A DNA stretch of 53,222 nucleotides from a virus: IMG/VR virus record IMGVR_UViG_3300014501_000024, positions 1 through 53,222 of that record, one strand, 5' to 3'. The notes below the pieces were generated by a model that was not told the DNA's origin, did not search any database, and saw only the letters and a list, made by a program, of their open reading frames with translations. A program made the translations under genes and the position numbers. Shown here piece after piece: positions 7,885-14,617 of the stretch (position 1 is the stretch's first letter; each line of letters opens with the position of its first letter).

Positions 7885-7901
7885 TTTACTTCCGTAGTAA
7901 A
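7885..7901. promoter_or_regulatory. Start-associated palindrome, CGGAAG variant
   Basis: TTTACTTCCGTAGTAAA is identical to the copy at 5111-5127. It lies 7 bases upstream of the start at 7877, and its leftward-strand GGAAG is the only ribosome-binding-site candidate of that gene. Confidence 0.8.
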
Positions 7902-8394
7902 TGTTAAGGATGCTCGATAAACACAGGGAAAACTCCCTATGCTTGTGGAGCATCCTTGCGTGTAGGTGTGACTACACGCGCGGAAATATTAAGCTCTTGC
8001 GAGTCGCTTGCTAGGCGACTCAACAAGTTTGGGCTTTTAGTTGATACACGGGCTGCGGCTAAAGAGAACCGAGACTGTTCCGTGGCGGCATATCAGGTAT
8101 AACCGAGGGGGTGATACCCCTGCCTCCTGACTGTTTCATCCTTTGTATCGCTGTTCGGAAGGGATACTTCCTGCGACCCGGTTAGCTTGGTCCGGGCTTG
8201 GCACGTTACTTAGGCTGGTAATACGCTAAATCCGTTTTTATTACGTAGTAACTGGACAGGGGGTATGCCCCCGGCACCAGGGGGGCCATCTGGACAAGGG
8301 GTGGGTGGCCAGGCCCGCCCAGGTAAGTCGCTCACACAAAAATCCCAAATTTTCCAAAGCCTTATAACCACCCCTAGTGTATTCTTGTTGATCT
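7902..8394. ncRNA. Hairpin-rich divergent intergenic region, candidate structured RNA or control region
   Basis: There is no gene in this roughly 490-base region between divergent genes, but it is dense in hairpins. AAGGATGCTC (7906-7915) pairs with GAGCATCCTT (7948-7957) around an inner AGGGA/TCCCT stem. GCGTGTAG (7958-7965) pairs with CTACACGC (7972-7979) across a 6-base loop. GAGTCGC/GCGACTC pairs just after 8000. GGGG/CCCC with a TGATA-type loop occurs near 8108-8122, GGAAG/CTTCC near 8158-8172, and GGGGG/CCCCC across TATG near 8259-8272. Such density is unusual for a plain promoter region. It may be a structured RNA, a set of attenuators or a regulator-binding region. No known RNA family was recognised and the strand is undecided. 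Confidence 0.4.
8237..8252. promoter_or_regulatory. Start-associated palindrome, even-spaced copy in the control region
   Basis: TTTATTACGTAGTAAC is one of three copies within the divergent region 7885-8411. It is not adjacent to a start codon. Confidence 0.65.
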
Positions 8395-8411
8395 CTCACT
8401 ATCGTCGTAAA
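8395..8411. promoter_or_regulatory. Start-associated palindrome
   Basis: CTCACTATCGTCGTAAA has a perfect right half-site (GTCGTAAA) and three mismatches on the left. It lies 29 bases upstream of the rightward start at 8441. Confidence 0.65.
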
Positions 8412-8440
8412 TGTTCCTGACCTCAAACCCAGGACGCACC

Positions 8441-8908
8441 ATGAGCGATACAATCCAGCCGACCGATGAGACCGCCCTCGACAGTCGTCGCGACGATGAC
8501 GGCGACACCATGGCCGTCGAGATCAGCATTCCGCCCACGCCCGATGAGGTCGCCAGGGCCGCGGCAATCCGCGCCGCGTCGGATCCTACCAAGCCGAACG
8601 CCCCGGAGGCGCCGAGCACGGCCGCGCTGGACTACGTGCCGCCTGCGCCCGATCCGAGTGCCGCGACCGAGGACGCCGCGCACGCGGCGACGAACGAGCA
8701 GGCCGAGGACGGTATACATAAGGAGAGCGGCCTCGACGCCCGGCTGCACATGGCGCACGGGCTGGCCAGGCGGGGGCTGGCCTTCGCGTCGATCAACGAT
8801 CTGGCTAAGGCGGTGTTGCTTATGCTGGACATGCACCGGACGCCGAAACCCGCCGATAGCCCGGTCGCGATCGCGGCTGCGAGAGGTGAGGGACCCCCTT
8901 TGCTCTGA
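8441..8908 (+). CDS. Acidic hypothetical protein, 155 aa
   Basis: The start is the ATG at 8441 (MSDTIQPTDETALDSRRDD), preceded by AGGACG. The frame is open 30 bases further upstream but that would start inside the palindrome. The N-terminal 95 residues are acidic, alanine- and proline-rich and probably disordered. The C-terminal part (LDARLHMAHGLARRGLAFASINDLAKAVLLML split into helices) looks like a small helical domain. No family is recognised. It heads the rightward unit facing the control region, so an early role is likely. Confidence 0.68.
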   Translation: MSDTIQPTDETALDSRRDDDGDTMAVEISIPPTPDEVARAAAIRAASDPTKPNAPEAPSTAALDYVPPAPDPSAATEDAAHAATNEQAEDGIHKESGLDARLHMAHGLARRGLAFASINDLAKAVLLMLDMHRTPKPADSPVAIAAARGEGPPLL

Positions 8909-9156
8909 ACGCTTTATATTGAGAGTCTTTATATAGAGGTTGCGCCCGCACCTGGAAACCGTACTAGGTGCGGCGCGATCTTATGCGAGTGTACTCGTAA
9001 GGGACCCTAAAGAACTCCTATAGGACTCCGACAGGGCCATATGATTTGCTACCGACTCGGGTTATAGTGCGTTCGCACAATCGCTAGGGTGCTGATAAAA
9101 TACGAGTTTAGCAAATATACGGCGAGGGTGCCGTGTTGGGGTAACCAGGGATCGAG
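8909..9156. other. Non-coding region with hairpins and an AT-rich repeat
   Basis: No gene is seen. CTTTATAT occurs twice near 8920 and 8934. CCGCACCT (8946-8953) pairs with AGGTGCGG (8966-8973) over a 12-base loop. Short perfect palindromes follow: CGAGTGTACTCG near 8986, CCTATAGG near 9018 and GTGCGTTCGCAC near 9069. The first hairpin may terminate the gene at 8441-8908. The rest may hold the promoter of the next gene. Confidence 0.4.
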
Positions 9157-9615
9157 TTGCATATGCCGGTAGCGAATAGGAAAAAGCTTTCATCGACCGT
9201 GGTGCAAGAGAAGAAAGTTTGGCCGCCGTTACCAAAATTGTCGCTGAGCATGGTCATGGCGATCGAGGAATATCTTATAGAGAAGTTCAAGTCTAAGCGA
9301 CCGCCTGAAGTTAGTGCGAAAGTCTTAGCTCTGGTGATCGAACTTCATCGACGTGGCGAACCATTTCCGTTGCGCGCGCACGTCGCGCATGATTTGAACT
9401 GCTCAAAGTTTGGCGTGGACGCGGCGCTCAACATGGCGATGGCGCGCGATCTGGTTGTGCTCAAGGTGACCATTCAGGAGAGCCTGACGATTTCACACCG
9501 GCCGGCGGTCACGCAGCACCGGTTTTTCATCCCGAGCCGCCGCTTGATCGCGGCATCGGGTCAGGCGCAGTCACCGTCGCCATCATCGTCGACGCGGCGT
9601 GCCGCAGCGCAGTAG
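9157..9615 (+). CDS. Winged-helix-like hypothetical protein
   Basis: The frame opens with TTG at 9157 and has an ATG at 9163. AGGGA lies 5-6 bases before the TTG and 12 before the ATG, so the TTG is slightly favoured. The central part (about 45-110) alternates short helices in a way that resembles a winged-helix DNA-binding fold, with KVLALVIELHRRGEPFPLR followed by AHDLNCSKFGVDAALNMAM. The C-terminus is serine- and arginine-rich and probably disordered. A transcriptional regulator is a reasonable guess, but no family is recognised. Confidence 0.62.
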   Translation: MHMPVANRKKLSSTVVQEKKVWPPLPKLSLSMVMAIEEYLIEKFKSKRPPEVSAKVLALVIELHRRGEPFPLRAHVAHDLNCSKFGVDAALNMAMARDLVVLKVTIQESLTISHRPAVTQHRFFIPSRRLIAASGQAQSPSPSSSTRRAAAQ

Positions 9616-9708
9616 CGGCGCAATAACAAAACTTTTGTATTACGTTAACGGTTGCGTTGGTCCGCGCGCCCGCCGATAGTCGTTCGGCGAAAACGCGGAG
9701 TTGATACT

Positions 9709-10080
9709 GTGAACGAGGTATATTATCTAAAGCAGATGGGTGACTCCACGCACATTGACGCTGGATCCAATCAGGTTAGCGGCTTCGAGCCCGGCCCTGG
9801 GGATGAGGCGCACCCCAACCACTTCCGGCTGCCGTCGCGGCCGGTGCTCAAGCGCGGGCCCCGCCTTGGGACGCCGAAGGCGGTTCGCCTGGAGCTGCCG
9901 CTCGATGACGATGACCAGCTTGAGCGCGACCTGACGGTTCTGGTTGACGCGGTGCAGCGTGCCCGCGATTTGTGCAGAAACAAGGCGCTATTGGCGCAGC
10001 CGGGCGCTCTCGGGGTCATGGTCAGGAAGCAGCTGGAGGGCGCCAACCATGTCCTGCGGCGCCGACTTCATTTACGATAA
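9709..10080 (+). CDS. Hypothetical protein, 123 aa
   Basis: The start is taken as the GTG at 9709 because GGAG lies 8 bases upstream. An ATG at 9736 is the alternative, and the longer frame from 9652 has no ribosome-binding site. The N-terminal half is proline- and glycine-rich. The C-terminal half is helical and basic, with a DDDDQLERDLTVLVDAVQRA helix and a basic end. No family is recognised. A 9-bp hairpin follows the stop. Confidence 0.6.
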   Translation: MNEVYYLKQMGDSTHIDAGSNQVSGFEPGPGDEAHPNHFRLPSRPVLKRGPRLGTPKAVRLELPLDDDDQLERDLTVLVDAVQRARDLCRNKALLAQPGALGVMVRKQLEGANHVLRRRLHLR

Positions 10081-10089
10081 CCGCGTTTA

Positions 10090-10114
10090 ATCAGCGCATT
10101 GGCCGTGCGCTGAT
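10090..10114. terminator. Perfect 9-bp hairpin after the gene ending at 10080
   Basis: ATCAGCGCA (10090-10098) pairs perfectly with TGCGCTGAT (10106-10114) over a 7-base loop, 10 bases after a stop codon. There is no T-run, so it is either a factor-dependent terminator or another structured element. Confidence 0.45.
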
Positions 10115-10173
10115 CATGGCAGATTAAATACGACGCGCTTGTGCGCAGACCCGGCTAGGAATGGGGGCGAATA

Positions 10174-10190
10174 AATACTACTGTCGTAAG
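10174..10190. promoter_or_regulatory. Start-associated palindrome upstream of the lysis cassette
   Basis: AATACTACTGTCGTAAG matches the consensus at 13 of 17 positions. It lies 21 bases upstream of the first lysis-cassette gene. Confidence 0.6.
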
Positions 10191-10211
10191 ATACGGCGAA
10201 GGCGCCCGGCC

Positions 10212-10556
10212 ATGTCCGAGATCACCAAGCGGTTCAGCGTTGTCGAGATCATCGGCGTGATCGTGTTTGTCGGCGGGGTTGTCGGGAGCGTCTACACGCT
10301 CGGCGTCTACATGCAGACGCAGAAATCAATGGTGGCGCAGATGGTCCAGAATAGCGCCGACTCCAAGGCTGCCACCGCCGCCGAGATGGAAGATCTCAAG
10401 CGTGACATTACCAGCCGCTCGCAGGCGGCCGACAGCGCCCGCGACGAGATGACCCACTCGCTCAACGATCTGAGCGGCAAGGCTGCGCAGAACACCGCAG
10501 TGCAAGCCTTCATGATCGAGGAATTGAAAGAGTTGAGGATGGGATCACACCGATGA
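10212..10556 (+). CDS. Membrane-anchored coiled-coil protein of the lysis cassette (i-spanin-like)
   Basis: The start is the ATG at 10212 (MSEITKRFSVVEIIG) with GAAGG 9 bases upstream. The longer frame would run through the palindrome. The 114-residue protein has one membrane segment (about residues 9-33) followed by a charged helical region rich in Ala, Glu and Lys, probably periplasmic coiled coil. Its stop overlaps the start of a lipoprotein gene as ATGA. A membrane coiled-coil protein coupled to a lipoprotein next to an endolysin is the usual context of an i-spanin/o-spanin pair. The sequence itself does not prove that role. Confidence 0.65.
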   Translation: MSEITKRFSVVEIIGVIVFVGGVVGSVYTLGVYMQTQKSMVAQMVQNSADSKAATAAEMEDLKRDITSRSQAADSARDEMTHSLNDLSGKAAQNTAVQAFMIEELKELRMGSHR

Positions 10557-10969
10557 ATGTGTGCGTGTATGTGCTGCTGTTCGTGCTGGTGGGATGTGGC
10601 GACCACCGAGCCGCCATGGTGCCGGTGGCCGACGTTATACCAGAGCCCGCCGCGATCGTGGTGCCGCGCGTGCGTCATCCTGCGGCACCCCCGGCAGCGG
10701 AGGCTGGCCCGGCCGCTCCAGCGTCGCCGGCGAGCGTCGCCGCGGTGATCCGTGACAGCAACTCGCTCATCGACAAAACCTATCGGTATGTCGAGTTCAA
10801 GGACGCCAGGGCCGACAATGTCCGCACGCTGATCCAGCTCAAGCACGCCGTCGACCGCGCCAATGATGCCGTTATCAACCACCACCATCCGACCACTGAG
10901 GAAGTCGCGGCGGCACGTCACGCGGCGGACGACCTCGCGCACTTTTTCGCCACCAAGGATGACGACTGA
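10553..10969 (+). CDS. Lipoprotein of the lysis cassette (o-spanin candidate)
   Basis: The N-terminus MNVCVYVLLFVLVGC is a short signal peptide ending in the lipobox LVGC, with Cys15 as the expected lipidation site. A proline/alanine-rich linker (about 30-65) leads to a helical C-terminal domain. It overlaps the upstream membrane protein by ATGA and the downstream endolysin by TGATG. Its position suggests an outer-membrane spanin component or another lysis accessory. It is longer than a typical o-spanin, so the call is tentative. Confidence 0.68.
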   Translation: MNVCVYVLLFVLVGCGDHRAAMVPVADVIPEPAAIVVPRVRHPAAPPAAEAGPAAPASPASVAAVIRDSNSLIDKTYRYVEFKDARADNVRTLIQLKHAVDRANDAVINHHHPTTEEVAAARHAADDLAHFFATKDDD

Positions 10970-11484
10970 TGGACCTTTTCCAGACTTGCTACGCCTTCAC
11001 GAAAGGCGCCGAGGGTGGTGTGGTCAACAACCCCGACGATCCTGGCGGCTTGACCAATACCGGCCTCACGCTGCCCGACTTGCGGCGATTTTCGCGCACG
11101 GCGACTGCATCCGATCTGATGACGCTGACCGACGGCGAGATCCAGGCGATCTACCTGGCACTTTACTTCTTGCCCGTCGCGGGCTGGCAACTTCCCAAGC
11201 CGCTTGCACTGATGGTGTTCGACCATGGCGTGGCGGCGGGAGTGGGTGACAGCGCCATGCTGCTGCAGGGGCTGCTGCTGGTCGAGGTTGATGGCTATAT
11301 CGGATCGCAGACGCTGGCCGCAGCGGACGCCGTCACGGCCGCCGAGATGCCGGGCTTCGTGACCGCTCTGTCCGCCGCACAGGGTGCCGATTATGCCCGC
11401 AAGGCCGACGCGCGGTTTTTCCTCAAGGGTTGGGACCTTCGGCTCGACGCGCGCACCACAGCCGCAAAGGCGCTCATCACATGA
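10969..11484 (+). CDS. Endolysin, glycoside hydrolase family 108 with peptidoglycan-binding C-terminus
   Basis: The 171-residue protein carries the GH108 signature EGGVVNNPDDPGGLTNTG at residues 15-32, where the Glu is the expected catalytic acid. The C-terminal part (VDGYIGSQTLAAADAV) fits the peptidoglycan-binding domain normally fused to this family. It would hydrolyse peptidoglycan glycan strands at lysis. I see no signal peptide, so release presumably depends on a holin. It is coupled to the upstream lipoprotein (TGATG) and to the downstream membrane protein (ATGA). Confidence 0.92.
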   Translation: MDLFQTCYAFTKGAEGGVVNNPDDPGGLTNTGLTLPDLRRFSRTATASDLMTLTDGEIQAIYLALYFLPVAGWQLPKPLALMVFDHGVAAGVGDSAMLLQGLLLVEVDGYIGSQTLAAADAVTAAEMPGFVTALSAAQGADYARKADARFFLKGWDLRLDARTTAAKALIT

Positions 11485-11936
11485 ACACCACCGCGATCAT
11501 TGGTCTTTCCGTTGTGCTGTGGGCGCCGCTCGCCGGCATGGCCGCGTGGGGCCTGCGCAAACTGGCCGTCTATATGCAGGCCAGAGGTTATAACGACTCC
11601 CTGGTGAAGATCGCCGGCGGCGCCGCGACGCAAGCAGGGCTGATTTCACTCGACCTGCAAAGGCTGCCGCCTGGCGCCAGCCTCGATGCCGCCAAGACGA
11701 TGCTGCTGACGGACGGCGTCACCGCCATGAAGACCGTGTTCGCGGAGTCCATCGCGACAACCGGCTACAGCGACACCCAGCTGCTGGACAAGCTGGCGGG
11801 CGCGCTCGGCAACAACCCGCTCCACGCTGCCCTGGTGGCGCCGGCCGTGGTGGCGCCGGCCGTGGTGGCAGTGCCAGCAACCCAACTCGCCTCTGTTCTC
11901 GGTCTCACACCTGGACTCGGAAAGGTTTCACCATGA
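11481..11936 (+). CDS. Membrane protein of the lysis cassette, holin candidate
   Basis: The start is the ATG at 11481, overlapping the endolysin stop as ATGA. The 151-residue protein has one N-terminal membrane segment (about residues 4-24), a basic stretch and a long helical region. This resembles LLH-type holins in layout (one membrane helix and a long soluble tail), but I cannot confirm that family. Near the C-terminus a VVAPAVVAPAVV stretch is a small in-frame duplication of GTGGCGCCGGCC units at about 11835-11870. The stop overlaps the next lipoprotein gene. Confidence 0.6.
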   Translation: MNTTAIIGLSVVLWAPLAGMAAWGLRKLAVYMQARGYNDSLVKIAGGAATQAGLISLDLQRLPPGASLDAAKTMLLTDGVTAMKTVFAESIATTGYSDTQLLDKLAGALGNNPLHAALVAPAVVAPAVVAVPATQLASVLGLTPGLGKVSP

Positions 11937-12265
11937 CACGCCTGTACGCGATCGCGCTCGCCGCGACCGGCCTGGCTCTCACCAGTTGCAGTGGCACCGC
12001 CACGCCGCCACCGCCGGTGACACCCGTGGTGGCGGCCGAGGCCGCGCTCGCCGCCGCTGGCCATATCGTGCTCGGCTGCTACGCGGTGCCGGCCTGCGTG
12101 GCGGTCGCACCCAAGCCGGCGATCAAGAAGGCTTATGACGCGGCCTACAACGCGGTCACCGCCGCGCAGACCGTGGCTGATGCTGGCGGATCGCCGGACA
12201 TGACCGCGGCGACGGCCGCGATGTCGGGGCTCCAGAGCCTCATCGACCAGCTCCCCGCCACATAG
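11933..12265 (+). CDS. Second lipoprotein of the lysis region
   Basis: The signal peptide MTRLYAIALAATGLALTSC ends in the lipobox LTSC with Cys19 as lipidation site. A proline-rich segment follows and then an alanine-rich helical domain. The 110-residue protein overlaps the upstream gene by ATGA. A second lipoprotein in the cassette could be the real o-spanin, or it could be an outer-membrane exclusion protein. The sequence does not decide. Confidence 0.72.
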   Translation: MTRLYAIALAATGLALTSCSGTATPPPPVTPVVAAEAALAAAGHIVLGCYAVPACVAVAPKPAIKKAYDAAYNAVTAAQTVADAGGSPDMTAATAAMSGLQSLIDQLPAT

Positions 12266-12274
12266 GAGGTTCTC

Positions 12275-12460
12275 ATGCCCATCGCGCTCATCGTTGAAAT
12301 CATCCAGGCCATCGCGGCACTGGCACCCCAGGTGCCTGAAGTTGTCTCGCTCGCCGAGTCGGCCATCGGCATCGTCCAGACTGGGACCGTGACGCCGGAC
12401 CAAGAAGCGCTGATCCGCAGCCAGCTCGATGCAATCAAGGCGCAGATCGACGCCGCGTGA
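12275..12460 (+). CDS. Small helical protein, 61 aa
   Basis: The ATG at 12275 has an excellent AGGAGG ribosome-binding site 5 bases upstream. The product (MPIALIVEIIQAIAALAPQ at the start) is a short amphipathic helical protein with a hydrophobic N-terminal helix. No family is recognised. It closes the lysis operon and may be a small lysis accessory. Confidence 0.6.
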   Translation: MPIALIVEIIQAIAALAPQVPEVVSLAESAIGIVQTGTVTPDQEALIRSQLDAIKAQIDAA

Positions 12461-12559
12461 GGCGGGGCAGGTCAGGCGTTTGTTGCGCGACGCGCTGACC
12501 GCCGCTTAGTGCCGGCCCTCGGTAATCCCGTGAATGACAGCCGGGGGTCGGCACGCTCC

Positions 12560-13225
12560 ATGAACGACGTGGTCAACTTGCGGATATGGGCGTTCGCGGC
12601 CGACACCAACTCCAAGATGTATCGCGATCTGATGGCGGCGGCGCGCGTGCTCGAACGTCAGCAAGGCGACATTCGCAGACTGACCGATTTGCTTCTGCTC
12701 TACGCCAAGCCCGAGAACGTTCAGCCCGAGCACCGCGCGATGATCGAGGCGTTGAGCGAGGCGAGTGATACCGGGTTAACAACCACGGCAAACCTGTGCT
12801 ACGACAACCTGGATAACAACCAGGGAATACCCAAGATTATGGCCATTAAGCCCGAGAATATCGAGACGATCCAGCAATGGGGGATCAAGAGCATCTCCAA
12901 GCGTGTGGTCGATGAGATCATGGCGGCGGCGCCGAAGATGGAACCCAAGAAAACCAGCGGCCAGATGATCGAGATGATCTGGGAGTTCTGGAAGACCAAC
13001 GGTGTCACCGAGCAGGTCAACGTGGTGGAGGATCTGACCGCCCTGCTGACCGCCGCCGGTCCGTGGAATGAGCACAACCCGCTGCCGGCCGACGCCAGGG
13101 CGTTCATCAACACGTTCGCGCGGGCGGCGCGCAAGCAGCTTCAACCAAGTTCACAACCCGGTATCGCCATCGGGTCCAAGTCTGAGCCGAAGCAGCTTGC
13201 CAATGGGGCAGTGAACGACGGATAG
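12560..13225 (+). CDS. Hypothetical helical protein, about 221 aa
   Basis: I chose the ATG at 12560 (MNDVVNLRIWAFAADTNSK). GTG codons at 12530 and 12509 are in frame and possible, and none of the three has a clear ribosome-binding site. The protein is mostly helical and includes IPKIMAIKPENIETIQQWG near the middle, with a polar C-terminal tail. No family is recognised. It is the last rightward gene before the convergent helix-turn-helix gene. Confidence 0.65.
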   Translation: MNDVVNLRIWAFAADTNSKMYRDLMAAARVLERQQGDIRRLTDLLLLYAKPENVQPEHRAMIEALSEASDTGLTTTANLCYDNLDNNQGIPKIMAIKPENIETIQQWGIKSISKRVVDEIMAAAPKMEPKKTSGQMIEMIWEFWKTNGVTEQVNVVEDLTALLTAAGPWNEHNPLPADARAFINTFARAARKQLQPSSQPGIAIGSKSEPKQLANGAVNDG

Positions 13226-13226
13226 G

Positions 13227-13315
13227 TTCATCCGCACCACTCGGGTGCGACACTTTCGCGCTAACCTCGGGCGGGCGCTTTTGAGGGTTCATCCGCACCC
13301 ACTTGGATGCGACTC
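13227..13315. repeat. Pair of direct repeats with hairpins between convergent genes
   Basis: Two copies of a unit of about 26 bases starting GTTCATCCGCACC and ending TGCGAC lie at about 13227-13252 and 13289-13315. In the first copy CGCACC pairs with GGTGCG over a 5-base loop; the second pairs less perfectly. They sit between the convergent stops at 13225 and 13323, so a bidirectional terminator is plausible. A stretch between the copies, read on the other strand, resembles 9297-9325. Confidence 0.55.
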
Positions 13316-13322
13316 GATCCAA

Positions 13323-13841
13323 TCATAACTGGTGCGCACCTGTCCAGGGCTGCCCCGGTCGCCACCCTGCGTCCAATCGCCGCCTGATCTCCGTCTGCCG
13401 CGCCGCCAACAGGTCGATGCAGGCGCGGGGCTGCGCTGGTTGGGGCCGCTCCTCTCTCGTTAAGCCTTTCTCTTTCTTCTCTTGCTTCCTTTGTTGGCCA
13501 TTCTGTCCACCTGGACAGACCAGCTCGGTCGGCACCTGGATGGTGTAGCGGTTCGGCCCTTGCCGCCAGCTTCCGTTGACCAGCTTGCGGGTCGGCCGCC
13601 ACGACAGCATCCCTAGATTTTTCGCATCCACCCGCGCCCGGCGCACGGTGCGGGCGCTGGTGCCGGCCAGCTCGGCCACGGCAGCGTCCGATGGGTACAG
13701 CCCATCCTCGCCATGGAACGCCAGCAAGGCACGCAAGGCATCGCGTCGGGCCGGGGTCAGGTGGCCGGCGCGGCGTTCCAGTTCCAGCCGGCGACGCCAG
13801 ACAGGGAACTCGTCGGGCTCAAGCCATTGTAAAGCAGACAT
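13323..13841 (-). CDS. Helix-turn-helix protein
   Basis: The 172-residue protein begins MSALQWLEPDEFPVWRRRL. It has a clear helix-turn-helix at about residues 55-85 (AVAELAGTSARTVRRARVD), followed by LGMLSWRPTRK, which fits the wing of a winged helix. The C-terminal third is basic and glutamine-rich and probably disordered. This architecture occurs in phage and plasmid replication-initiation or regulatory proteins. It runs opposite to the XRE gene at 14223, and together they flank a hairpin-rich region, as in a regulatory switch. It is one candidate for the protein that binds the genome-wide palindromes. Confidence 0.75.
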   Translation of the reverse strand: MSALQWLEPDEFPVWRRRLELERRAGHLTPARRDALRALLAFHGEDGLYPSDAAVAELAGTSARTVRRARVDAKNLGMLSWRPTRKLVNGSWRQGPNRYTIQVPTELVCPGGQNGQQRKQEKKEKGLTREERPQPAQPRACIDLLAARQTEIRRRLDAGWRPGQPWTGAHQL

Positions 13842-13907
13842 AGTTCGGGTGTTCCTCGGTTAAGGCCGAGGCGCAGCGAGGCTGCCGACAGGACGCAGTT
13901 TCCCCAC

Positions 13908-13928
13908 AGCAAGGGGGCTTGCTTTTTT
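13908..13928 (+). terminator. Rho-independent terminator
   Basis: AGCAAG (13908-13913), a GGGG loop and CTTGCT (13918-13923) are followed by a run of T to 13928. This is a classical intrinsic terminator for rightward transcription, although the nearest rightward gene upstream ends 680 bases away. Confidence 0.75.
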
Positions 13929-13935
13929 CGCTGAC

Positions 13936-13980
13936 ACCGATGAAACTGGGGTTCTCACACGCTCCAGTTTCGTCGGTTTT
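13936..13980 (+). terminator. Second long hairpin followed by T-run
   Basis: ACCGATGAAACTGG (13936-13949) pairs with CCAGTTTCGTCGGT (13964-13977) through 14 pairs including one wobble. The loop is 14 bases and TTTT follows. It is a second rightward terminator or attenuator directly behind the first. Confidence 0.65.
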
Positions 13981-13991
13981 GGCTAGTCCTG

Positions 13992-14011
13992 CGGCGCCCC
14001 AACGGGCGCCG
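13992..14011. repeat. Perfect 8-bp GC-rich hairpin
   Basis: CGGCGCCC (13992-13999) pairs with GGGCGCCG (14004-14011) over a CAAC loop. It is the third hairpin in 105 bases and lacks a T-run. Confidence 0.6.
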
Positions 14012-14222
14012 TTGGCATTTCTAGCTCATCTCAATCTCCAGCGGTTCCCCGCAACCTACTGGCAACGGGGCAGGTAAATTGGCGCACTATCCGAGTCGGC
14101 GCTATAGCTGACGGCCACGCTAAGTTTTTGTGTCCGCAAAAGTCAACGTCGCGTGGTTTCGACCTTAGTTGCGTGGTTGGTGGAATCGGTGACGTTCCTT
14201 ACCCCGAACAAGGGGTGCAACA

Positions 14223-14609
14223 TTGCCAAAACCGCGGACCCGTCTGGAGGAGATCATGCGGGCGCGAGCATTGACCCAAGCCGAATTAGGCCGTCTGGCT
14301 GACATCGACACCGCGCACCTGAGCCGGTTGGCGATTGGCAAGCAGGATCTCGGCCCCAAGACGCGGCGGAACTTGGCCGGCGCCTTGCGTGTCGGCGAGG
14401 CTGACCTGCTTCAGCCGATTGGCACCGAGATTCCGCCGGAACCTATCGGTGACGTACGACTACCGGGCTTTGACGAACGACTTCAGGCTATTCTTATCGT
14501 GCTCGGCGTCGAGCGCCTCGTCGATCTAACCCGGTTCTTGGCCACTGGGGATTATAGCGGATTGCCGCCGGCACTGGCGCAGCGGGTGCGTCAGATCTTG
14601 TCGTTGTAG
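14223..14609 (+). CDS. XRE-family helix-turn-helix repressor-like protein
   Basis: Translation probably starts at the TTG at 14223, with AGGGG 7 bases upstream. An ATG at 14256 preceded by GGAGGAG is possible but would remove the first helix. Residues 5-60 form a typical XRE (Cro/CI) DNA-binding domain: LEEIMRARALTQAELGRLA and ADIDTAHLSRLAIGKQDL cover the helix-turn-helix. The C-terminal part is helical and could mediate dimerisation. It would bind operator DNA, and the dispersed palindromes are the obvious candidate sites. That link is inference. It is followed within 9 bases by the small frameshifted gene. Confidence 0.85.
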   Translation: MPKPRTRLEEIMRARALTQAELGRLADIDTAHLSRLAIGKQDLGPKTRRNLAGALRVGEADLLQPIGTEIPPEPIGDVRLPGFDERLQAILIVLGVERLVDLTRFLATGDYSGLPPALAQRVRQILSL

Positions 14610-14617
14610 GGGTGAGT

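Larger units (their letters stand above)
13842..14222. other. Divergent intergenic region between two helix-turn-helix genes
   Basis: No gene is seen in this 381-base region. It contains three strong hairpins at 13908-13928, 13936-13980 and 13992-14011, listed separately. The remaining 14012-14222 presumably holds the promoter and leader of the rightward XRE gene. No copy of the 16-17 bp palindrome is present, unlike most other leaders here. Confidence 0.55.

Noticed and set aside
7902-8394. tRNA, tmRNA, RNase P RNA or group I intron in the hairpin-rich region
   Set aside because: No TPsiC-like arm, tmRNA tag frame, RNase P core or intron core pairing was visible.
9630-9650. Additional palindrome copy around TGTATTACGTTAACGG
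   Set aside because: Only the central TTACGT matches the family and the outer arms are lost; chance is likely.
13842-14222. Phage attachment site
   Set aside because: There is no integrase in the window and no identical core repeat at both ends; the inverted repeats are better explained as terminators.
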